Positions 1-11,500 of a stretch of 64,000 nucleotides of DNA are shown one piece after another (position 1 is the stretch's first letter; every line of letters begins with the position of its first letter). The DNA is from Rhodospirillales bacterium (GTDB lineage Bacteria; Pseudomonadota; Alphaproteobacteria; ATCC43930; CGMCC-115725). The notes under the pieces were generated by a model. It was given only the letters and a program-made list of their open reading frames with translations, was not told where the DNA came from and made no database searches. The stretch is from positions 1 through 64,000 of the forward strand of contig JAQGIC010000008.1 in the NCBI GenBank assembly GCA_028288725.1, given 5' to 3'. The position numbers and the translations under genes were made by a program.

Positions 1-11
1 CGGACCGGCAA

Positions 12-1298
12 TCAGGCGCGGTCGATCAGATGCAGGAACGAGCCGCACACGCGGCCCACGACGGCACCGGCGGGTCCCTGGCCGTCGCCGTCGCAGAAAT
101 ATGGGGCATCCTGCCGGGCGATCTCGCTCGCGAAATGGAACTCGTGGCCGCGATACCGGGCACCGGCCCGCCCGAGCGGGGTTTCGGCGGCGAGGGTGAT
201 GCGGCGATAGCCCAGCTGCCGGCGCGGGGCGGCATAGCTGGTCTCGACCGGCAGCAGGCCCAGCATCTCATGGCGGACGCCATCACCATCGACCAGGCCG
301 GCACCCAAGATCATGTAGCCGCCGCACTCACCATAGATGACGGTCCCCTGCGCCGCCGCGGCCCGCATCGCCTGGCGAAACCGGCCGGCGTCGGCGAGGC
401 GCCCGGCATGGAGTTCCGGATAACCGCCGGGCAGATAGATCGCATCGGCCGACGCCGACGGCGCCTCGTCGCCAAGCGGCGAGAAGAAGCTGAGTTCCGT
501 GCCGGCCAGCCGCCAGCCGTCCAGCACATGTGGATAGGCAAAGGCGAAACCGATGTCGCGCGCCACGGCGATATGCTGCCCGAGCGGTGGGATCGCGACC
601 GAGCTTTCGCCCCGTCGGCCGAGCGGCTGCGCCGCGGCCATCAGCCGATCGAGATCGACCGCGGCATCGATCGCGTCGGCGGCGCGCTCCAGGAAGCCTT
701 CGAGATCCGCCTGCTCGCCGGCCTGGACCAGGCCCAGATGGCGCGACGGCAACACGATATCGTCCGTGCGGGCGAGCGCGCCCAGCACCGGCAGGCCGAG
801 GGCCTCGAACGCCGGCCGGATCAGTTCGGCATGGCGGGCCGAGCCGACCCGGTTCAGCAGCACGGCCGCGATGCGGACATCGTCCCGATAGGTCGCGAAG
901 CCCTTGGCGACGGCCGCCGCCGAGACGGTCTGGCCGCGCACGTCCTGCACCAGCAGGACCGGCAGCCCCAGCAGCGCTGCCAGATCTGCGGTCGATCCGC
1001 CGCCGTCGGCGGCACCGTCGAACAGGCCCATGACCCCCTCGACGATCAGCAGATCGGCCCCGTCCGCCGACCGATCCACCTGGCAGAGCAGGGTTTCCGG
1101 CCGCATCGCCCAGGGATCGAGATTGCGGCACGGGCGGCCGCTCGCGGCCGCATGGAACGCCGGATCGATATAGTCGGGCCCGACCTTGGCCGAGGCGACG
1201 GCGATGCCGCGCCGCTTGAGCGCGCGCAGCAGGCCGAGCGTGACGGTCGTCTTGCCGGCGCCCGAGGCGGGCGCCGCGATGATGAGGGCGCGGGTCAT
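12..1298 (-). CDS. cobB: Cobyrinic acid a,c-diamide synthase
   Basis: MTRALIIAAPASGAGKTTVTLGLL P-loop start and C-terminal glutaminase-type YGECGGYMILG; internal ATG at 1298 chosen over the longer ORF. Confidence 0.93.
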   Translation of the reverse strand: MTRALIIAAPASGAGKTTVTLGLLRALKRRGIAVASAKVGPDYIDPAFHAAASGRPCRNLDPWAMRPETLLCQVDRSADGADLLIVEGVMGLFDGAADGGGSTADLAALLGLPVLLVQDVRGQTVSAAAVAKGFATYRDDVRIAAVLLNRVGSARHAELIRPAFEALGLPVLGALARTDDIVLPSRHLGLVQAGEQADLEGFLERAADAIDAAVDLDRLMAAAQPLGRRGESSVAIPPLGQHIAVARDIGFAFAYPHVLDGWRLAGTELSFFSPLGDEAPSASADAIYLPGGYPELHAGRLADAGRFRQAMRAAAAQGTVIYGECGGYMILGAGLVDGDGVRHEMLGLLPVETSYAAPRRQLGYRRITLAAETPLGRAGARYRGHEFHFASEIARQDAPYFCDGDGQGPAGAVVGRVCGSFLHLIDRA

Positions 1299-1384
1299 GG
1301 CCGCGACCCTAATGCAGCCGGTCGCCCATGGCGACCGTGAACGGGATTGCGCGGCGGCTTTGCACCGGTATGATCGGCGCCACC

Positions 1385-2620
1385 ATGACCCAGGCTCTCG
1401 CCGATTTCTGTCCCGGCATCCTTCATGCGGTGCCGGCGAAGGACGGGCTGCTGATGCGCGTGCGCCTGCCGGGCGGCCAGTTGCCGGCCGCGACCCTGGC
1501 GGCGATCGCCGGTCTGGCGGCACGCCATGCCGACGGCGGGCTCGACCTGACGGCGCGGGCCAACATCCAGTTGCGCGGTATCCGGCCGGCGGCATTGGCA
1601 CCGTTGGTCGAGGGCCTGTGCGCGGCCGGCCTGCTGCCGTCCGCCGCCCACGACCGCATCCGCAATATCCTCGTCAGTCCGTTCGCCGGGGTCGATCCCA
1701 CGGAGCTGATCGACCTGACGCCCCTCGCCGCCACCTTGGACCGGGCGCTGATCGCCGACGCCGCGCTCGCCCGCCTGCCGGCCAAGTTCGCCTTTACGCT
1801 CGACGGCGGCGGGCGCGGCTTCGATCCGGGTGGCGGCGACCTGACGCTGACCGCGGTCGCGACCGGGGCGGGGCCGCGCCTGCACCTGAGCCTCGCCGGC
1901 CGGCCGACCGGGTTGGGCGTGACGGCCGACGCGGCGACCACCCTGCTCGTCCGGGCATGCCACGCGCTGCTGGCGATCGCCGCCGACCGGGATCTGCCGG
2001 CGCGCGGCCGGGTGATCGTCAGGGATCCGGCGGCGTATGAGGATTTTCTTCGGCGCGTGGCGGCGGGGGCTTGTCCCGCCCCGCCCCGCCGCAAGCCATC
2101 CGCGGCCTTCGGCATTCTGGCGGAAGCGACCGGGCACGCGACGCTGCTACCGACGATAGCGTTCGGGCGGTTGACCGCGACCGAAGCGACGAGATTGTCG
2201 GAACAAGCAAATCGTTTCGATTTCGATATAAGACTGACACCGTGGCGCAATCTGGCCCTGCGGCATGTCGATCGTTCGGACATTCCGACGCTCGGCGTGC
2301 CGCTTGACGGATCGACCGGGTTTGCCGGGCTGGCCGCCTGCGCCGGCAGCGAGGGTTGTGCGCAATCGCTGGCCGACGTTCGCGGCGATGCCCGGATGTT
2401 CGCAAACGCCATCGCCGGAACCGCGCCGCCCGACGATTGGGCCATTCATTTCGCCGGCTGCGCCAAGCGCTGCGCGCTGCGTGGGCGAGCCAGGGTCGAT
2501 CTGATTGCGACCCAAAACGGCTATGATGTGCTATTCGACGGCACGCTCGCCCATGCCGGCCTCCCGCCGGAGCAGGCTTTGGCCGCCGCACGCACCGCTT
2601 ATCCGACGAAAGCGCCTTGA
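1385..2620 (+). CDS. cobG: Precorrin-3B synthase (nitrite/sulfite reductase-like)
   Basis: MTQALADFCPGILHAVPAKDGLLMRVRLPGG; Cys motifs ACAGSEGCAQ and HFAGCAKRCA; in cob cluster upstream of cobH. Confidence 0.88.
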   Translation: MTQALADFCPGILHAVPAKDGLLMRVRLPGGQLPAATLAAIAGLAARHADGGLDLTARANIQLRGIRPAALAPLVEGLCAAGLLPSAAHDRIRNILVSPFAGVDPTELIDLTPLAATLDRALIADAALARLPAKFAFTLDGGGRGFDPGGGDLTLTAVATGAGPRLHLSLAGRPTGLGVTADAATTLLVRACHALLAIAADRDLPARGRVIVRDPAAYEDFLRRVAAGACPAPPRRKPSAAFGILAEATGHATLLPTIAFGRLTATEATRLSEQANRFDFDIRLTPWRNLALRHVDRSDIPTLGVPLDGSTGFAGLAACAGSEGCAQSLADVRGDARMFANAIAGTAPPDDWAIHFAGCAKRCALRGRARVDLIATQNGYDVLFDGTLAHAGLPPEQALAAARTAYPTKAP

Positions 2621-3249
2621 TGCCCCGCGATTACCTGACCGACGGCGCCGAGATCTACCGCCGCTCCTTCGCCATCATCCGGGCCGAGGCCGACCTCGAC
2701 GGCCTCGCGCCCGATCTCGCCCGCACCATGGTGCGCATGATCCATGCCTGCGGCATGACCGACCTGCCGCGCGACCTGGCCGCCTCCCCCGGCGCCGCAG
2801 AGGCGGGCCGCGCCGCCCTGCTGGCGGGCGCCCCGATCCTGTGCGACAGCGCCATGCTGGCTGCCGGCGTCACGCGCGCCCGCCTGCCGGCCGCGAACGC
2901 GGTGATCTGCACGCTGAACGCGCCGGAGGTGCCGGATCTCGCCGCCCGGATGGGGACGACCCGCAGTGCGGCCGCGCTCGAGCTGTGGCGCGATCATCTG
3001 GCCGGCGCCGTCGTCGCCATCGGCAATGCGCCAACCGCGCTCTACCATCTGTTCGACATGCTGGATGCCGGCGCCGCCAAGCCGGCGCTGATCCTGGGCC
3101 TGCCCGTCGGCTTCGTCGGCGCCGCCGAGTCGAAGGACGCGCTCACGGCCGACAGCCGCGGCGTGCCGTTCATCACCATCCTGGGTCGGCGCGGCGGCAG
3201 CGCCATGGCGTCGGCCGCGATCAACGCGCTGGCGAGCGAGGCGGAATGA
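2620..3249 (+). CDS. cobH: Precorrin-8X methylmutase
   Basis: DYLTDGAEIYRRSFAIIRAEADL...MIHACGMTDL...PVGFVGAAESKDAL are CobH/CbiC signatures. Confidence 0.95.
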   Translation: MPRDYLTDGAEIYRRSFAIIRAEADLDGLAPDLARTMVRMIHACGMTDLPRDLAASPGAAEAGRAALLAGAPILCDSAMLAAGVTRARLPAANAVICTLNAPEVPDLAARMGTTRSAAALELWRDHLAGAVVAIGNAPTALYHLFDMLDAGAAKPALILGLPVGFVGAAESKDALTADSRGVPFITILGRRGGSAMASAAINALASEAE

Positions 3250-4754
3250 CCGGCGTGAAGCCCGGCCGGCTGTTCGGCGTCGGCGTCGGTCCGGGCGATC
3301 CGGACCTGATCACGGTCAAGGCGCTGAAGGCGGTGCAATCCGCCGATGTCGTGGCCTATCTGGCGGCGCGTCATGGCCGCAGCAACGCCCGCGCCATCGT
3401 CGCCGGCACCTTGACCCGCGGCCAGCCCGAACTGGCGCTGATCTATCCGCTGACCACCGAAACGACCGACCATCCGGACGGCTATGACGGCGCCATCGCG
3501 GAATTCTATGACGAGGCCGCCGCCAGGATCGCCGTCGAGCTGGACGCCGGCCGCGACGTCGCCGTGCTGTGCGAGGGCGATCCGTTCTTCTACGGCTCCT
3601 ACATGTATCTGCATGATCGGCTGACCGGGCGCTACGAGACCGAAGTCATTCCCGGTGTCTGCTCGGTCATGGCCGGCGCGGCGCGGCTCGGCCGGCCGCT
3701 GGTCCGGCGCGACACCGAACTCGCGATCCTGCCCGGCACCCTGCCCGAGGCAGAGCTGGTCCGACGTTTGTCTCAAGGCCAAGCGGTGGCGGTCATGAAG
3801 CTCGGCCGCAATTTCGCGAAGGTGCGCCGCGCGATCGAGCGCGCCGGCGCCGCCGATCGTGCGCTCTATATCGAGCGCGCGACCATGAGCGCCGAGCGCG
3901 CCATTCCGCTGGCCGAGGTCGATCCGGCCCAGGTACCGTATTTCTCGCTCGTGCTGGTGCCCGGCGCCGAAGTGGTCCCGGTCAAATGCGTGCCCGGCGC
4001 CGCCGGACAGCTGGTCGTGCTGGGCCTTGGCCCCGGCGCGCCGGAATGGCTGTCGCCCGAGGCGCGCGACGCGCTGGCCGACGCGACCGACCTGGTGGGC
4101 TATCAGCCCTATCTGGACCGGGTGGCACCGCAGCCGGGCCAGATCCGCCACGGCTCCGACAATAAGGTCGAGGCCGCCCGTGCGCGCCATGCCCTGGAAT
4201 TGGCCGTGGCCGGCCGGCGGGTCTGCGTCGTCTCATCGGGCGACCCCGGCATCTTCGCCATGGCGAGCGCCGTGCTGGAGCAGGCCGAGGCCGGCCCCGA
4301 GGCCTGGCGCGCGCTCGATATCAAGATATTGCCCGGGATTTCGGCGATGCAGGCGGCGTCGGCCCGGGCCGGCGCCATCCTGGGCCATGATTTCTGCGTC
4401 ATCTCGCTGTCCGACCGGCTGAAGCCCTGGCCCACCATCGCGGAGCGGCTCGATGCCGCCGCCAAGGCCGATTTCGCCCTGGCGTTCTACAACCCGATCT
4501 CGTCGGAGCGGCAATGGCAGCTGGGCGAGGCGCGCTCGATCCTGGCCCGCCATCGCGCGCCCGAAACGCCGGTCATCATGGCCCGCGACGTCGGCGGCCC
4601 GGGCGAGCGGATCATCGTGACTGACCTCAAGGGCCTCGACCCGGCTTTGGTTGACATGCGGACCATCCTGCTGATCGGCAATTCCCAGACAAGGCGCTTC
4701 GAGGGATCCGACGGCAAGCCGGTCGTCTATACGCCGCGCCGCTACGGCGTGTGA
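3246..4754 (+). CDS. cobIJ: Fused precorrin-2 C20-methyltransferase / precorrin-3B C17-methyltransferase
   Basis: One ORF: N-terminal CobI (LFGVGVGPGDPDLITVKA) followed by CobJ (LVVLGLGPGAPEWLSPEARDAL...SSGDPGIFAMA); ATG 3246 overlaps cobH stop. Confidence 0.93.
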   Translation: MTGVKPGRLFGVGVGPGDPDLITVKALKAVQSADVVAYLAARHGRSNARAIVAGTLTRGQPELALIYPLTTETTDHPDGYDGAIAEFYDEAAARIAVELDAGRDVAVLCEGDPFFYGSYMYLHDRLTGRYETEVIPGVCSVMAGAARLGRPLVRRDTELAILPGTLPEAELVRRLSQGQAVAVMKLGRNFAKVRRAIERAGAADRALYIERATMSAERAIPLAEVDPAQVPYFSLVLVPGAEVVPVKCVPGAAGQLVVLGLGPGAPEWLSPEARDALADATDLVGYQPYLDRVAPQPGQIRHGSDNKVEAARARHALELAVAGRRVCVVSSGDPGIFAMASAVLEQAEAGPEAWRALDIKILPGISAMQAASARAGAILGHDFCVISLSDRLKPWPTIAERLDAAAKADFALAFYNPISSERQWQLGEARSILARHRAPETPVIMARDVGGPGERIIVTDLKGLDPALVDMRTILLIGNSQTRRFEGSDGKPVVYTPRRYGV

Positions 4755-5476
4755 GGCAGGCGGCCGAGCCAACCGGCAACCGCGTCCAGGCTTGACGCCT
4801 GCTCGGTCGCCGGGCGGGCCGGCCGTTCGACCATGACCACCGGCAGACCCCGCGCGCGGGCCGCCGCGATCTTGGCATGGGTCGCCGGGCCGCCGCTGTT
4901 CTTGGACACGAGCAGATCGATCTGATGGTCCCGCAGCAGAGCGATCTCGTCGGCGAGGGTGAAGGGGCCGCGCTTCAGCATCAGTTGGTGATGGGCCGGC
5001 AGGGGGCCGTCCGGCGGATCGATGGCGCGGATCAGGAACCAGGCATCGCTCGGAGCAAACGGCGCCAATTCCTGGCGGCCGACGGTCAGGAACACGCGTC
5101 CCCGGCATAGGGCCGCCGCCGCTGCCATATCGGCGACGGGCAGCCAGCGATCGCCCGGTTCCGGGGCCCAGGCCGGGCGCACGAAGGCGAGCAACGGTAC
5201 GCCCAGGCGCTTGCAGGCCTCGGCCGCATGGAAGCTCATCCGAGCCGCGAACGGATGGGTCGCGTCCACGACCGCATCGATCCCTTCCGCGGCCAGATAG
5301 GCCGCCAACCCCTCGACGCCGCCGAAGCCGCCGATGCGGACGGCGCCCGGCGGCAGCACGGGTGCGGCGACCCGGCCGGCCAGCGACGAGATGACGTGCA
5401 GGTTGGGTCGGTCGGCCAAATGACGGGCTAGAGCCGCGGCCTCGCCGGTGCCGCCGAGGATCAGGAGGCGGATCAT
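4742..5476 (-). CDS. cobK: Precorrin-6A reductase
   Basis: MIRLLILGGTGEAAALARHLADRPN...DATHPFAARMS signature. Confidence 0.93.
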   Translation of the reverse strand: MIRLLILGGTGEAAALARHLADRPNLHVISSLAGRVAAPVLPPGAVRIGGFGGVEGLAAYLAAEGIDAVVDATHPFAARMSFHAAEACKRLGVPLLAFVRPAWAPEPGDRWLPVADMAAAAALCRGRVFLTVGRQELAPFAPSDAWFLIRAIDPPDGPLPAHHQLMLKRGPFTLADEIALLRDHQIDLLVSKNSGGPATHAKIAAARARGLPVVMVERPARPATEQASSLDAVAGWLGRLPHTP

Positions 5477-5484
5477 GGGGATAG

Positions 5485-5583
5485 GCCCTCACTCTCCCGC
5501 TGACGCGGGCCCCCTCCCTCTCCCGCAAGCGGTAGAGGGCGAAGAAAACTCCCTCCCCTGCTTGCGGGGGAGGGTCGGGGTGG
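5485..5583. repeat. GC-rich inverted-repeat element (CCCTCCCTCTCCCGCAAGC / GCTTGCGGGGGAGGG)
   Basis: Direct reading; lies between cobM stop and cobK start. Confidence 0.6.
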
Positions 5584-5598
5584 TGGACGTGCCGATAC

Positions 5599-6354
5599 TC
5601 ACATCCCGCGCCGGGGCCGATCGCGCTCGGCGGAATAGAGATGGCTGGCGCCGAAGCTGGGCCGTCCCAACCCGCGCCCGACCAGGATCAGCGAGTTCTT
5701 GTCGATGCCGGCGTCCTTGACTTGCGACCCGATGGTTTCGAGCGTGCCGCGCAGCACCCGCTGGTCGGGCCAGCTCGCGCGGAACACGATCGCGACGGGG
5801 CAGTCGGCGCCATAGAGCGGCGTCAGATCCGCCACGACCTGGGCGAGGTTCATGATCGACAGGTGGATCGCCAAGGTGGCGCCGGTCGCCCCCAGGCTTT
5901 TGAGATCCTCGCCCGGCGGCATGGCGGTCGACCGGGTCGAGGTCCGGGTCAGGATCACGGTCTGCGCCACCTCGGGCAGGGTCAGTTCCTGGCCCAGCAC
6001 GGCCGCGGCCGCGGCGAAGGACGGCACGCCCGGCGTCACGTCATAGCCGATCCCGAGCGCGTCCAGGCGGCGCATCTGTTCGGCCATGGCGCTCCAGACC
6101 GACAGGTCGCCCGAGTGCAGCCGCGCGACATCCTGGCCCGCGGCACGGGCCGCCGCCATCTCGCCGATGATCTCGTCCAGATGCATCTCGGCGGTATCGA
6201 CCAGGCGCGCGCCGGCCGGGGCATGGGCCAGCATGCCCGGAGGCACGAGCGAGCCGGCATAGAGGCAGACCGGCGAGGCCGCGATCAGATCGCGGCCGCG
6301 CAGGGTCAGGAGGTCGGCGGCGCCGGGGCCGGCGCCGATGAAATGGACGATCAT
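5599..6354 (-). CDS. cobM: Precorrin-4 C11-methyltransferase
   Basis: [38 protein letters not shown] signature. Confidence 0.95.
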   Translation of the reverse strand: MIVHFIGAGPGAADLLTLRGRDLIAASPVCLYAGSLVPPGMLAHAPAGARLVDTAEMHLDEIIGEMAAARAAGQDVARLHSGDLSVWSAMAEQMRRLDALGIGYDVTPGVPSFAAAAAVLGQELTLPEVAQTVILTRTSTRSTAMPPGEDLKSLGATGATLAIHLSIMNLAQVVADLTPLYGADCPVAIVFRASWPDQRVLRGTLETIGSQVKDAGIDKNSLILVGRGLGRPSFGASHLYSAERDRPRRGM

Positions 6355-6716
6355 GGAAGCTCCGCGAGCGCACAGGTACAGAGAATGCCGGTCTTGCGCG
6401 GAATGGCGAGCCAGCCGGTGGGGCCGAGCGCGGCCAGGGCCGCCGCCTCCGCCACGCTGGGGCTGCCGACCGCGTCGGCCGAACGGGATGAAATCGTGAC
6501 GGTGCCGGGCGTGGCGGCCAATTGCTCGGCCGGAAACAGGCGCAGTTCCAGATCGAGCCGCTCGGCAACCTGCCGCGCCAGATCGGCCCGCCGGTCGAGG
6601 GTGGCGAGACAGGCCCAGGCGCCGATATGCCCGACGGTGGCCTGGATCAGCGCCAGCACGTCCTCGAGCTTGGCATCCGACGAAGCGCCGATGCCGATGG
6701 CGCGCTGGATCCTCAT
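6351..6716 (-). CDS. cobE: Cobalamin biosynthesis protein CobE (CbiG C-terminal-like)
   Basis: [24 protein letters not shown]...; between cobM and cobL with overlapping starts/stops. Confidence 0.85.
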   Translation of the reverse strand: MRIQRAIGIGASSDAKLEDVLALIQATVGHIGAWACLATLDRRADLARQVAERLDLELRLFPAEQLAATPGTVTISSRSADAVGSPSVAEAAALAALGPTGWLAIPRKTGILCTCALAELP

Positions 6717-7900
6717 GGCTTCACGACCGCCCATTGGGTGACCGGCGCCAGGCTTTTCCAGCCGAGCATGCCCCCGACGGCACGAGCCCGCGACACGGAG
6801 ATCCGGGTCAGCTCGCCGCCGAGCCGCTGCTGCCAATCTGCCAGCGTCGCCTCGCCGCCCACGGTCACGACATTGGCGACCAGGCGGCCGCCGGGCTGGA
6901 GCGCCGCCCAGCACAGCGCGACCAGCCCCTCCGTCCCGATGCCGCCGCCGATGAAGATCGCATCCGGTGCCGGCAGCCCCTCGAGCGCGCCGGGCAACTC
7001 GCCCTCGACCACGCGGAGCAGCGGCACGCCCAGAGCCTTGGCATTGCCGGCGATGCGCTGCACCCGGTCCGGCCGGCGCTCGATTGCGATTGCGCGGCAG
7101 GACGGATGGGCCCGCGACCATTCGACCCCGATCGTGCCGGTGCCGGCGCCGACGTCCCACAGCAGTTGGCCCGGCAAAGGGACCAGCCGGGCGAGCGTGG
7201 CGGCCCGGACCTCGCGCTTGGTCATCTGGCCGTCGCTCTCGAACGCCTCGTCGGGCAATCCCGCGAGCGTCGGGAGCGGACGGGTGCCGGCATCCGCGAG
7301 GCAGGTCACCGCGACCAGGGCCAGATCGGCGGTTGGATCGGCCCAGTGACGGGCGATGCCGTCCCGGCGCGCCTCGGCCGGGCCACCCAGATGCTCCAAC
7401 AGGGTGAGGCCGCTGTCGCCATAACCCATCCGGGTCAAGAGGCCGGCGACCTCGGCCGCGACCGCGCCATAGATCACCAGCCGCCGTCCGGGCTGCACCG
7501 CCGGTCGCATCAGGTCGAGCGGACGGCCGACCGCGGAGACCAGCGCGACCTCGGCCTGCGGCCAGCCGAGCCGGGCGCAGGCGAGGCTGAAGGCGGAGAC
7601 CTGCGGGATGACGCGATAATCGCCCGCCTCCAACCGCGACGCGAAGGTGGCCCCGACGCCATGCAGCATCGGATCGCCGCTCGCCAGCACGATGATTTTG
7701 CGGTCGCGCGGGCCCGCAACGATCTCGTCGACCAGCGGCAGCATCGGCGAGGGCCAGACCCGCCGTTCAGCCGTCGCCTCGACCAGCGCCAGATGGCGCG
7801 CGCCGCCGACGATCAGGTCGGCCCGGTCGATGGCCGCGCGGGCCTCGGCCCCCAGCGCGCCATCCTCGCCGATACCGACAATGGTCAGCCAAGGGCTCAA
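6713..7900 (-). CDS. cobL: Precorrin-6Y C5,15-methyltransferase (decarboxylating)
   Basis: [32 protein letters not shown] and [18 protein letters not shown]. Confidence 0.95.
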   Translation of the reverse strand: MSPWLTIVGIGEDGALGAEARAAIDRADLIVGGARHLALVEATAERRVWPSPMLPLVDEIVAGPRDRKIIVLASGDPMLHGVGATFASRLEAGDYRVIPQVSAFSLACARLGWPQAEVALVSAVGRPLDLMRPAVQPGRRLVIYGAVAAEVAGLLTRMGYGDSGLTLLEHLGGPAEARRDGIARHWADPTADLALVAVTCLADAGTRPLPTLAGLPDEAFESDGQMTKREVRAATLARLVPLPGQLLWDVGAGTGTIGVEWSRAHPSCRAIAIERRPDRVQRIAGNAKALGVPLLRVVEGELPGALEGLPAPDAIFIGGGIGTEGLVALCWAALQPGGRLVANVVTVGGEATLADWQQRLGGELTRISVSRARAVGGMLGWKSLAPVTQWAVVKP

Positions 7901-8514
7901 AATTCGATGCCCCGCTGCGCCTTGACCCCGGCGGCGAACGGATGCTTGACCGCTTCCATCTCGGTCACCAGATCGGCGGCCTCGATCAGTTCGGGCTTGG
8001 CGTTGCGGCCGGTGACGATGATGTGCAGGCCCTCGGGCCGGCCGACGAGCGCCGCCACGACCGCGTCGATCGGCAGATGGTCGTAGCGCAGCGCGATGTT
8101 GAGCTCGTCGAACACCAGGAGATCATAGGCGCCGCTGGTGCGCGCCGCCTCGATCATGCCGACGGCGAGCGCCCAGGCCGCCTCGGCGCTGGCGATGTCG
8201 CGCGCCCGGTCCTGGGTTTCCCAGGTGAAGCCCTCGCCATGGGCATGGATCGTGACCTGATCGCCGAACCGCGCGAAGGCCGCGCGTTCGCCGGATTCCC
8301 ACTTGCCCTTGACGAACTGCACGATGCCGATGCGCTTGCCGTGACCCAGCGCGCGAAAGGCGACCCCGAACGCCGCGGTCGACTTGCCCTTGCCCTTGCC
8401 GGTATGGACCATCAGCAGGCCCTTCTCCAGGGTCTTGGTCGCCATCATCCGGTCGCGCATTTCCTTGCGCTTGCGCGACTTCTCGTCGGCGCGGGCGAAA
8501 TCCTCGTCACTCAT
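7897..8514 (-). CDS. cobO: Cob(I)yrinic acid a,c-diamide adenosyltransferase
   Basis: KGLLMVHTGKGKGKSTAAFGVAFRALGHGKRIGIVQFVKGKW signature. Confidence 0.95.
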   Translation of the reverse strand: MSDEDFARADEKSRKRKEMRDRMMATKTLEKGLLMVHTGKGKGKSTAAFGVAFRALGHGKRIGIVQFVKGKWESGERAAFARFGDQVTIHAHGEGFTWETQDRARDIASAEAAWALAVGMIEAARTSGAYDLLVFDELNIALRYDHLPIDAVVAALVGRPEGLHIIVTGRNAKPELIEAADLVTEMEAVKHPFAAGVKAQRGIEF

Positions 8515-11500
8515 ACTTGAAGCTCCTGAAGCAGATCATGCGCGCGGTTGTGGCGCGGTTGCCAGCGCCCGGCCGCGATCATCGACGATAGGCGACGACC
8601 GACCGCCCGCGCGGCAGCGGGATTGCGGGTAATGAGGAAATTGCGCACGGCATCGTCGGCGACATAGGCGTCGTAAATCGCCTCGAAATGCTGCGGCGTC
8701 ACGACCGGGACCAGGCCCGCGAAGGCGGCCAGGTAATCCACCGTGGCGGCGATCTCGGCCGCCCCCTTATGGCCGTGGCGCATCACGCCGGCCAGCCATT
8801 TGGGATTGGCCGCCCGGCCGCGCACGACCCGCGCCATCTCCTCGGCCAAGGTCCGGATGCGCGGATGTTCCGGGTTGGCCGTATCGGCATGGAACATCGC
8901 CGGTGCCTGGCCGCGCAGCTTGGTGACGGTCGCCGCCAGCCCGCCCTCGAAGCCCCAATAGGCGTCGCTGTCGAGCAGGTCGTGCTCGCGATTGTCCTGG
9001 TTCTGCACCACCGCCTCGACCCCGGCCAGCCGTTCGGCGAAACGGTCGTGCAGGCCTGCGCCGGCGAGGCCGGCGCCATAGGCATAGCCGCCGGCGGCCA
9101 GATAGGCGTCGGTCGCGTCGATCTCGGCCAGCGCATCGGTCAGCAGCGCCTCGAGCCCGCTGCCGTAGCGGCCGGGTGCCGCGCCGAATACGCGCGCACC
9201 CGCTTGCAAGCGGGCCTGCTGGGGGGCCATGCCGACCGCCTCCAGGGCGGCGACCTCGCCCCGGACGCGCGCGGCGAGCGGGTTCAGATGATCGGGCTCG
9301 TCGAGCGCCGCGACCGCCCGGGCGGCCGCGTCGAACAGATCGACCTGGGCCGGAAACGCATCGCGGAAGAAACCCGAAATGCGCAAGGTCACGTCGACCC
9401 GGGGCCGGTCGAGGATCGACTGCGGCAGGATCTCGTAGCCCGTCACCCGGTTGGAGGCACCATCCCAGGTCGGACGCACGCCCATCAGCGCCAGCGCCTG
9501 GGCGATATCGTCGCCGCCGGTGCGCATGTTGGCGGTGCCCCAGGCGGTGATCGCCATGCGCCGGGGCCAGTCGCCCTCGTCCTGGCGATAGCGGTCGATC
9601 AGCAGGCCCGCCGCCCGCCAACCGAGCAGCCAGGCGGTCGGCGTCGGCACGGCCCGGCTGTCGAGCGCATGAAAATTGCGCCCCGTCGGCAGCACGTCGA
9701 GCCGCCCCCGGGTCGGCGCGCCCGATGGGCCGGACGGCACGAAACGGCCCGCGAGCCCTCGGAGCAGCCCGTCGAATTCATGAACGGCGCAGCCCTCGAC
9801 CGCGGGCCGCAGACGGGCGTCGATCCCATCGAGCACGGCGCGGGTCCGGGTCCAGGCGCCATCACACGCCCGGCTGCCGCCGACCAGGGCGCGGGCCAGG
9901 AACTCGATCCGCTCGACCGTATCGCCGGTGCTGCGCCAGGCGTCCGGTCCCTCCAGCGCCCCGGGCCTCGGCCCCGTCCAGGGTGCGGCGAGATCGGTGA
10001 TCAGCGGGTCGAAATCGAGCGCCAGATCCTGGGCCAGCGCGCGCGTCAGCGAGGCGTCGCCGCGCTGGCCCGTTCCGCGCGGCTGTCGCGTCAAGGCCAC
10101 CAGCAGGTCGGTCAATTGATCGCCGGTCGGCGCGGCGCCGAAGATATGCAGCCCGTCGCGGATCTGCATTTCCTTCAGCTCGCACAGGTGATTGTCGAGC
10201 TTGGCAAGGGCCTGGTCCGACGGCTCGCCGGGCGCGATGCCGCAGTCGCGATCGAGGCCGCTGCGCGCCGCCAGATCCAGGATCGCGCCCTGCAGCAGCG
10301 CCAGCCGCCGCGGATCGACACCGGCAGCCTCGTAATATTCATCGACCAGCCGTTCCAGCTCGGCCAGGGGTCCATAGGCCTCGGCCCGGGTCAGCGGCGG
10401 GGTCAGGTGATCGACGATCACCGCCTGGGCGCGGCGCTTGGCCTGGCTGCCCTCGCCCGGGTCGTTGACGATGAAGGGATAGAGATGCGGCACGGAGCCC
10501 AGCACGACCTCGGGCAGGCACGCCTCGGACAGGGCCACCGCCTTGCCCGGCAGCCATTCGAGCGTGCCGTGCTTGCCCAGATGGATGAGGACATGGGCGT
10601 CGAATGCGCGGCGCAGCCAGCCGTAGGCGGCCAGATAGGCATGGGGCGGCACCAGGGCCAGGTCATGATGCGCCTGGCGCGGATCGAGCCCGGGGCCGCG
10701 GCTCGGCTGGACCAGCACCGCGACATGGCCGACGCGCAGGATCTTCAGCCGGAACGCACCCTCCAGCACGTCCGGATCCTCGGCCGGCTCGCCCCAGCGT
10801 GCGCGCACGGCCTCTCGGACCGTGGCCGGCAGGGTCGCGAAGAAACCGAGATAGTCGGCAACCGGATAGAGTTCGGCCGAAGCCGCCAAGTCGCGCATCA
10901 ACCGGTCGCCGTCCTCGCGGGCATCCGTGACGTAACCCTCCTCGGCCAGCCGGCGGAGCATGCCGATCGCAGATGCCGGCGTGTCGAGCCCGACGCCGCA
11001 GCCGATCCGTCCGTCCTGTCCCGGATAGGAGGCGATGATCAGACCGACCCGCCGCCCGGCCGCAGCGGTCCGGCGCAGGCGGACCCAACCGGCCGCGACC
11101 CGTGCGACGAAGCCGACCCGGTCGGCGACCGGACGATGGCGCACCAGCGCGCTATCGACCAGCGGATCGAGCGCGCCGGCCGATTTGAACGAGATCGCCC
11201 GGGTGATGATGCGCCCGTCGATCTCGGGCAGGGCCACGTTCATCGCCAGATCGCGCGCCGGCAGTCCCGCCTTGCCGGCCGCCCAGGTCGCCTCGTCCTG
11301 GCCGGCGAGGATGACTTGCAGCACCGGGCAGTCGGCCGCGGCGAACGGGTTGGCCGCCCCGTCGCCGCCCTGGGCCGAGACCGCGAAGCCGGTCAGGTTG
11401 AGGATCACGTCGGGTGGCCGGCGCGCGAAACTCTGGGTGACGAGAGCGGCCGAGATCGGGTCCTTGAGGCTGGAGACATAGATTGGCATCGCGGCCAGAC